This document shows, one piece after another, positions 59,997-64,000 of a stretch of DNA of 64,000 nt (the stretch's first letter is position 1; every line of letters starts with the position of its first letter). The position numbers were made by a program, and so were the translations under genes. The stretch spans positions 620,001-684,000 of the forward strand of contig CAWFEM010000015.1 in assembly GCA_963814905.1 (NCBI GenBank). The letters are read 5' to 3'. The notes beneath the pieces were generated by a model. It worked only from the letters and a program-made list of their open reading frames with translations. It had not been told where the DNA came from and searched no databases. The stretch comes from DASWJZ01 sp963814905. Lineage in GTDB: Bacteria; Pseudomonadota; Alphaproteobacteria; Rhizobiales; Afifellaceae.

Positions 59997-60827
59997 CTAC
60001 GGGCTGGCCTCGATTTTCTTTCGCAGGAAACGGGCGACCCCCGGGGCATCACGGGCCGTCAGGCCGTGCGTGATCACGGCGCCTGCAAATCCCGCGTTCC
60101 GCAGGCCTGCGATATAGCTGCCGAAGTCAATGACTCCGGCCCCGGCGACGGCAACGCTGCCGTCGGAATTGCGGTCCTTGGCGTGTGCGAGGACGATGGA
60201 ATCGCGCAGCAGATGAATTGCTTCAGCGATGACCTCGCGACTTGGTCTCAAAACTTCGGTCTCGAAGAGATTGGCCGCATCGAAGACGACCTTGATGCGA
60301 CTGCTGCGAAGGGTGTCGATCAGAGTCCGCGCCTTGCGGGCAGAGCTGACAACGTTCGCGAGCTCAGGCTCGACCCCCAACGTAACGTCGTACCTCTCCG
60401 CGAGAGGAAGCAGGATCTGGAACTCGCGGATCATTTCGTCCCAGGCTGCCGGCGTGTCGTTGTCGGGGTGATGGCGCCATTGATCCGCGGCATCACGGCT
60501 GCCGGTGCAAAGCGTGACGAGATCGGTGCCCATGATCCGCGCCTTCGAAGCGATCGCGGAGAACGCGGCTCTTCCCTCTTCGCGCACGGCTATGTCCGGG
60601 TGGATCATGTTGTACGTCGCGGAGACCGCGGCGATAGCGACGCCGGTAGCCGCCGACGCGGAGGCCACCGCGGCCGCGGTCTTGTCCGGAATTTCTGTCG
60701 GCAGGGAGCCGATGCCGGAACAGACCATGTTGTATTGAACGGCGTCATAGCCAGCAGCCGCGGATTGATGCAGAACTTCTTCCGCATCAGCACCCTCGAA
60801 CGTTTTCGCAAAGATGCCGAGCTGCAT
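59997..60827 (-). CDS. Sugar phosphate isomerase/epimerase-family protein
   Basis: A 276-residue TIM-barrel of the AP-endonuclease-2 family (MQLGIFAKTFEG, LGVEPELAN with metal Glu, VVFDAANLFE with metal Asp, VLAHAKDRNSDG with His, AVITHGLT). ATG at 60827 overlaps the stop of the Gfo/Idh gene (ATGA). It probably isomerises the intermediate produced by the dehydrogenase in an inositol/rare-sugar-type route; exact substrate unknown. Confidence 0.88.
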   Translation of the reverse strand: MQLGIFAKTFEGADAEEVLHQSAAAGYDAVQYNMVCSGIGSLPTEIPDKTAAAVASASAATGVAIAAVSATYNMIHPDIAVREEGRAAFSAIASKARIMGTDLVTLCTGSRDAADQWRHHPDNDTPAAWDEMIREFQILLPLAERYDVTLGVEPELANVVSSARKARTLIDTLRSSRIKVVFDAANLFETEVLRPSREVIAEAIHLLRDSIVLAHAKDRNSDGSVAVAGAGVIDFGSYIAGLRNAGFAGAVITHGLTARDAPGVARFLRKKIEASP

Positions 60828-61903
60828 CAGACAGCGCCCGTGACATCGGAAAGCCTGACCGGCCGACCGGTTTCCACCGACCTCGCGATCGCCACCATGC
60901 CTCGGACGGAGGCAATACCGTCGACGACATCCGCCCCAGCCATGGGCGCCGCATCGAGAATAGTGTCGGCGAACGCTTCGAGTTGACGACGGTAGAAATG
61001 ACTGTCCGCGCCGAGGACGCGGCGTGTTCCACCGATCCGCTCGTCGAAAATATCCACCTCGCTGCTTTTGAAGAACCAGGGATTGAAGGTCTTGGCTAAG
61101 ATGCTTCCGTGTTCGCCGTAGAGCTGGAAACCTTCGTGCCAATCCATTCGCACTGCGACGGTCAGATCGAGGTGGCCGAGCGTGCCGTTGGCAAAGGCCA
61201 CATCCACGAACCAGCAATAGGCGCCGAACTTCTCACTTAGCCTTGCGTCGACCTCAACGATCTCGCCGCAAAGGTAGCGCGCGGTGTCGAGCAGATGGCT
61301 GCCGTGGGCGAGCATGAAGTAGCGGCGAAGATCGGCCTTCGGATTCGTCTCCGGTTTCTTGGCAAAAGCGCTCTTCACGATCAAAGGCTGCACCGCGTCG
61401 GTCATCGCATAGCGGTGCGTCGAGTTGCAGTACCAGGCCTTCAAGGCCAGCAACTGACCGATACCGTCGTCAATGAACGCTTTGGCCGATTGAAGCCCCG
61501 GGTCGAAGCGCTTCATGTGCCCGACCTGCAGACGTTTTCCCGACGCTTCGACCGCTGTCTTCAGTTCCTCGACTTCTTCGATCGAAACGCCGAGCGGCTT
61601 TTCGCAAAGGACATGTTTGCCTGCCTTTAGAGCGGCGATCGCCGCCGCCACATGGAAGGCGTCGGAGGTCGCGATAATTACGGCGTCGAGTTCGGGGTCT
61701 GAGAGCATATCGTCGTAGTTGCCGAAGGTCTTCTGCGGCGCGTGCGTCCACGCCATGCGTTCAAGCAGGTCCGCTGCAACGTCGCAGATGGCGTAGAGAT
61801 CGGTGTTTCGCCCTTTGGTGGCGCTCTCGAAATGAGCTGCCTGCGCGATCGGGCCGCAACCCAACACGCCGACTTTGAGCCGCCTTCCCTGGTCTTTGGT
61901 CAT
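60827..61903 (-). CDS. Gfo/Idh/MocA-family NAD(P)-dependent dehydrogenase
   Basis: A 358-residue oxidoreductase with Rossmann motif GVLGCGPIAQAAH (15-20 core), EKP triplet at 101-103 (LCEKPLGVS) and the usual C-terminal beta-sheet domain (GYGxxH-like YGEHGSILAK). Family members oxidise sugars or inositols. It shares an ATGA overlap with the isomerase downstream and lies 48 bases after the ROK kinase stop. Substrate presumably a rare sugar or cyclitol. Confidence 0.9.
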   Translation of the reverse strand: MTKDQGRRLKVGVLGCGPIAQAAHFESATKGRNTDLYAICDVAADLLERMAWTHAPQKTFGNYDDMLSDPELDAVIIATSDAFHVAAAIAALKAGKHVLCEKPLGVSIEEVEELKTAVEASGKRLQVGHMKRFDPGLQSAKAFIDDGIGQLLALKAWYCNSTHRYAMTDAVQPLIVKSAFAKKPETNPKADLRRYFMLAHGSHLLDTARYLCGEIVEVDARLSEKFGAYCWFVDVAFANGTLGHLDLTVAVRMDWHEGFQLYGEHGSILAKTFNPWFFKSSEVDIFDERIGGTRRVLGADSHFYRRQLEAFADTILDAAPMAGADVVDGIASVRGMVAIARSVETGRPVRLSDVTGAV

Positions 61904-61951
61904 GGCACCACCACAGCTGAAGGTATTGCGAGAAGCCGGAGAGACGGCTGC

Positions 61952-62893
61952 CTATTGGGCATGGGATCTTAGCGGATGCGGAGAATGGCCCCGGCGTTGC
62001 TCGAGCACATCGCCGATCAGGCGCAACGCGCCCCAGCTTGCCGCCGCGGGGCCAAGCGTCGCCCGTACGATGGGACGCACGTTCTTTCCGAGGACGGGGG
62101 AAAGGCAGTCGTTCGTTTGGCGAACGAGGTCGTCGAACGGATATCCGGCCATTTCCGTGACCCCGCCACCGATCACAACGATCTCCGGGTCCGTGAGCGT
62201 CATCGCCAAGGCGATGGTCAACGCCTGGTCGTGGACGAATGTCCGCAGCGCTTCCGCGAGCTCGCCCGATGATCGTTGGGAAAAGAGCGTTGCAACGGGT
62301 ACGTCGTTCTTGGAGGCCAGCGCCTCCAGCACCGCACCCGAGGCGTACGCTTCCACGCAGTCGATGGCCCCACCGGTTCCGATCCTGCCCTCACCACGCA
62401 ACGGCACGTGCCCAAGCTGCATGCGATAGATGCCGCCCATCAGCTGGCCATGATCGATGAACGCTCCGCCCACGCCCGTGCCGAAGTAGACTCCCAGCAC
62501 GAGATCGTGGCCCACGGCACTCCCGCGCTCCACCTCTCCCCGCGTTTGCAGGGTTGCATCGTGATCGAGCAGAACCGGAATCCCGCAGGCATCTTCGAGC
62601 GCATCGGCGATCCCCAAGCCTTCGAATGCCGGAAGATTGGGAGTTTTGACGATACCCCGGCGGCTGGTGTCGAGGATACTCGGGACGCCGATCACCGCGC
62701 CGGCAAGACTGGAACCGACGGCTTCGCGGGCATGCTCTATCACACCGCTAAGAACAGCGATGGCGTCGCCGCGGCGCAGCGGCTCCGCCGAGCAGGAGGC
62801 CGCATAAAAGATCGCACCTGCCTCATCTATTGCGGTGGCGCGAAGATTTGTGCCTCCGATGTCGATCGCCAGGACTTTCATCACCTCACCCAT
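61952..62893 (-). CDS. ROK-family sugar kinase lacking the zinc motif
   Basis: A 313-residue ROK-family protein. The ATP-binding start LAIDIGGTNLRAT and the catalytic-Asp segment LLDHDATLQ (Asp112) are present, as is VYFGTGVGGAFIDHGQL. The ROK zinc-binding consensus CxCGxxGCxE is broken: the segment reads GTGGAIDCVE, so only one Cys (179) remains, although GHVPL keeps its His162. ATG at 62893 (ggag ribosome site eight bases upstream) is preferred to 62881. Likely phosphorylates the imported sugar; D-allose kinase-type activity is possible. Confidence 0.88.
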   Translation of the reverse strand: MGEVMKVLAIDIGGTNLRATAIDEAGAIFYAASCSAEPLRRGDAIAVLSGVIEHAREAVGSSLAGAVIGVPSILDTSRRGIVKTPNLPAFEGLGIADALEDACGIPVLLDHDATLQTRGEVERGSAVGHDLVLGVYFGTGVGGAFIDHGQLMGGIYRMQLGHVPLRGEGRIGTGGAIDCVEAYASGAVLEALASKNDVPVATLFSQRSSGELAEALRTFVHDQALTIALAMTLTDPEIVVIGGGVTEMAGYPFDDLVRQTNDCLSPVLGKNVRPIVRATLGPAAASWGALRLIGDVLEQRRGHSPHPLRSHAQ

Positions 62894-63024
62894 GGTGAGA
62901 TCTCCAAGTGGATTCACTGGCCTCGACCGAGTCGGACGCCTCCTGGCGCCTCGAGAATTTCCATCGCATGCCGCTTCGAAGCGGCGCATTCGCAAAACAG
63001 CACCGGGCGGGGGACGATGGGAGC

Positions 63025-63060
63025 GCGACCGCCGGCGGCCGCGGTTGAATCCGCGGTCGC
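63025..63060 (-). terminator. Intercistronic hairpin between binding-protein and ROK genes
   Basis: On the plus-strand numbering, GCGACCGC (63025-63032) pairs with GCGGTCGC (63053-63060), and an inner CCGCGG...CCGCGG (63039-63044/63051-63056) can form an alternative hairpin. It lies just past the binding-protein gene, and no T-tract follows, so mRNA processing or stabilisation is more likely than termination. Confidence 0.5.
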
Positions 63061-63076
63061 CGACGCCGGGAGGTGC

Positions 63077-64000
63077 TTAGTTGGACTTGCCGCACGTATC
63101 GGCTTGCTCGGGCGTGCAGACCTCAAGGCCGGTCACGATACGGTCCGAAATGGTCTCACCGTTGAGAACGTCGACGAGCGACTTCACCGCAGTGTAAGCC
63201 ATCTCGTAAGGACGCTGCCCGATGTTGTAGTGGCTCAGCCCTTCCTTGAGGAGCGGCATCTGCGGCTCGAAGTTGTCGCCAAACGAGATGACAAGGTCCT
63301 TCGACTTGACGCGGTCGGCCTGGATAGCGACGCCGGTGCGGTAGGCCTGAGGCGCGTACTGTGCCCAGCCGCCGACAGCGATAAAGGCATCGAGGTCGGG
63401 GATGGCGGTAAAGACGTCGCTGATCTGCTTGGCGGCAAGGTTGATGTCGTCGTTGTTGTAGACCGGGCATCCATTCGGCTCGGTCCAACCGTTCTGGCCG
63501 GTGAGACGCTCAACGGGATGGTCGCGGTCGGCACCGGCCAAAGTGTCGCGGATGCCCTGGATGCGGTCGTTCAGGTTGAGCGAAGCGGGAGCGCCCGACT
63601 GGATGCACGCCGTGCCGCCGCTTTTCGTGAGAAGCACCTGCTTCGCAAGCTCGGCGCCGAACAGGTAGTTGTCCGTGCCGATGAAGCTCAGGCGAGCGCC
63701 GGCATCTTCAGCCAGGACATCCGAGTCGAACGTCACGACCGGAATGTTGGCGTCCTTGGCCTTTTGCAGCAGACGCGCGATAGCCTTCGGGTTACCCGCC
63801 GAGACCGCGATCGCATCGACGCCGCTGGTGATCGTGTCTTGCAGCATCTGTGCTTCGGCAGCTTCGTCGTACTCGTTCGGGGCGAGGAAAGTGCAGGTGA
63901 CGTTCAGGTCTTTCGCCGCCTGCGCGCATCCTTCCTGAAGCGGCGGCGTGAAGGCGTTGTTCAGCACCTTGAAGACCATGCCGATCTTCTTGTCCTGTGC
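63077..64000 (-). CDS. Ribose/allose-type ABC binding protein (partial)
   Basis: The gene runs off the right edge; 307 codons are visible, lacking the signal peptide. The N-terminal block AQDKKIGMVFKVLNNAFTPPLQEGC and the later ITSGVDAIAVSAGNPKAIA, IPVVTFDSDV, and IISDVFTAIPDLDAFIAVGG-type segments mark a type I periplasmic sugar-binding protein. The C-terminal end contains two Cys (VCTPEQADTC). Its permease and ATPase genes, if any, must lie beyond the window. First visible gene of the minus-strand sugar operon. Confidence 0.88.
   Translation of the reverse strand, partial: AQDKKIGMVFKVLNNAFTPPLQEGCAQAAKDLNVTCTFLAPNEYDEAAEAQMLQDTITSGVDAIAVSAGNPKAIARLLQKAKDANIPVVTFDSDVLAEDAGARLSFIGTDNYLFGAELAKQVLLTKSGGTACIQSGAPASLNLNDRIQGIRDTLAGADRDHPVERLTGQNGWTEPNGCPVYNNDDINLAAKQISDVFTAIPDLDAFIAVGGWAQYAPQAYRTGVAIQADRVKSKDLVISFGDNFEPQMPLLKEGLSHYNIGQRPYEMAYTAVKSLVDVLNGETISDRIVTGLEVCTPEQADTCGKSN

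Noticed and set aside
1..64000. CRISPR arrays, tRNA/rRNA genes, insertion sequences, prophage and attachment sites
   Set aside because: I saw no regularly spaced repeats, no tRNA-like cloverleaf next to a gene end, and no transposase, integrase or phage structural sequence. A tRNA or IS search could still find something small.

Overview
The window is GC-rich chromosomal DNA from an alphaproteobacterium, most likely of the order Hyphomicrobiales (Rhizobiales-like). The pointers are the gene families (ArsR/ArsC/AqpS-type arsenic cluster, two-ATPase glycerol-type ABC importer, rhizobial-type pyruvate carboxylase beginning MPGISKILVANRS, permease-lactonase fusion, many solute importers) and the dispersed palindromic intergenic repeats. 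I cannot name the genus. No rRNA, tRNA, CRISPR array, phage or transposase gene was recognised. No gap between genes exceeds 300 bases.

Layout. 1-2.7 kb: the end of a LigD-type polymerase domain, then otsB-otsA (trehalose). 2.7-5.75 kb: modE-like regulator and modABC (molybdate uptake), with a Mo-box-like operator and an apparent one-base frameshift in modA. 5.8-13.5 kb: a secreted four-EF-hand protein, a D-tagatose 3-epimerase-family protein, small membrane proteins, a sugar-lactone-oxidase-like flavoprotein, a CopD-like membrane protein and an amidohydrolase. 13.7-18.7 kb: a molybdenum hydroxylase whose large subunit is encoded as two genes, with a divergent GntR regulator. 18.8-21.6 kb: a papain-like peptidase fused to an alpha/beta hydrolase, and a convergent, frameshifted DUF1194 gene. 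21.7-28.5 kb: pyruvate carboxylase, an ArsR/SRPBCC pair with a divergent SRPBCC gene, a glutamine-synthetase-like enzyme and a PaiB-like flavoprotein.

28.5-38.1 kb is the most interesting region. A MarR regulator, a benzoylformate-decarboxylase-like ThDP enzyme and PobA lie on the plus strand. They converge with a DpgC-like cofactor-independent dioxygenase and a phenylacetate-CoA ligase on the minus strand, and a TRAP transporter is divergent from the ligase. Two copies of one 18-bp operator (TAGTTT-N6-AAACTA) sit at the two ends. Together they suggest an undescribed route: arylacetate -> aryl-CoA -> arylglyoxylate -> arylaldehyde -> hydroxybenzoate -> protocatechuate.

38.2-39.8 kb: an arsR-arsC-aqpS arsenic operon. 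40.1-47.3 kb: a ribose-type ABC importer whose second permease is fused to a lactonase-like propeller, followed by a second propeller protein, the ATPase and an AhpD-like protein. 47.3-50.9 kb: N-formylglutamate amidohydrolase-like, isochorismatase-like, GntR and GlcD-like genes. 51.1-59.1 kb: amidohydrolase, MIP18-family protein and GloA, then a complete ABC importer with two ATPases and a small membrane protein. 59.2-64 kb (minus strand): part of a sugar operon (binding protein, ROK kinase, Gfo/Idh dehydrogenase, sugar isomerase, hydrolase) that runs off the right edge. Overall this is a catabolic and transport-rich genome segment with several local regulators.
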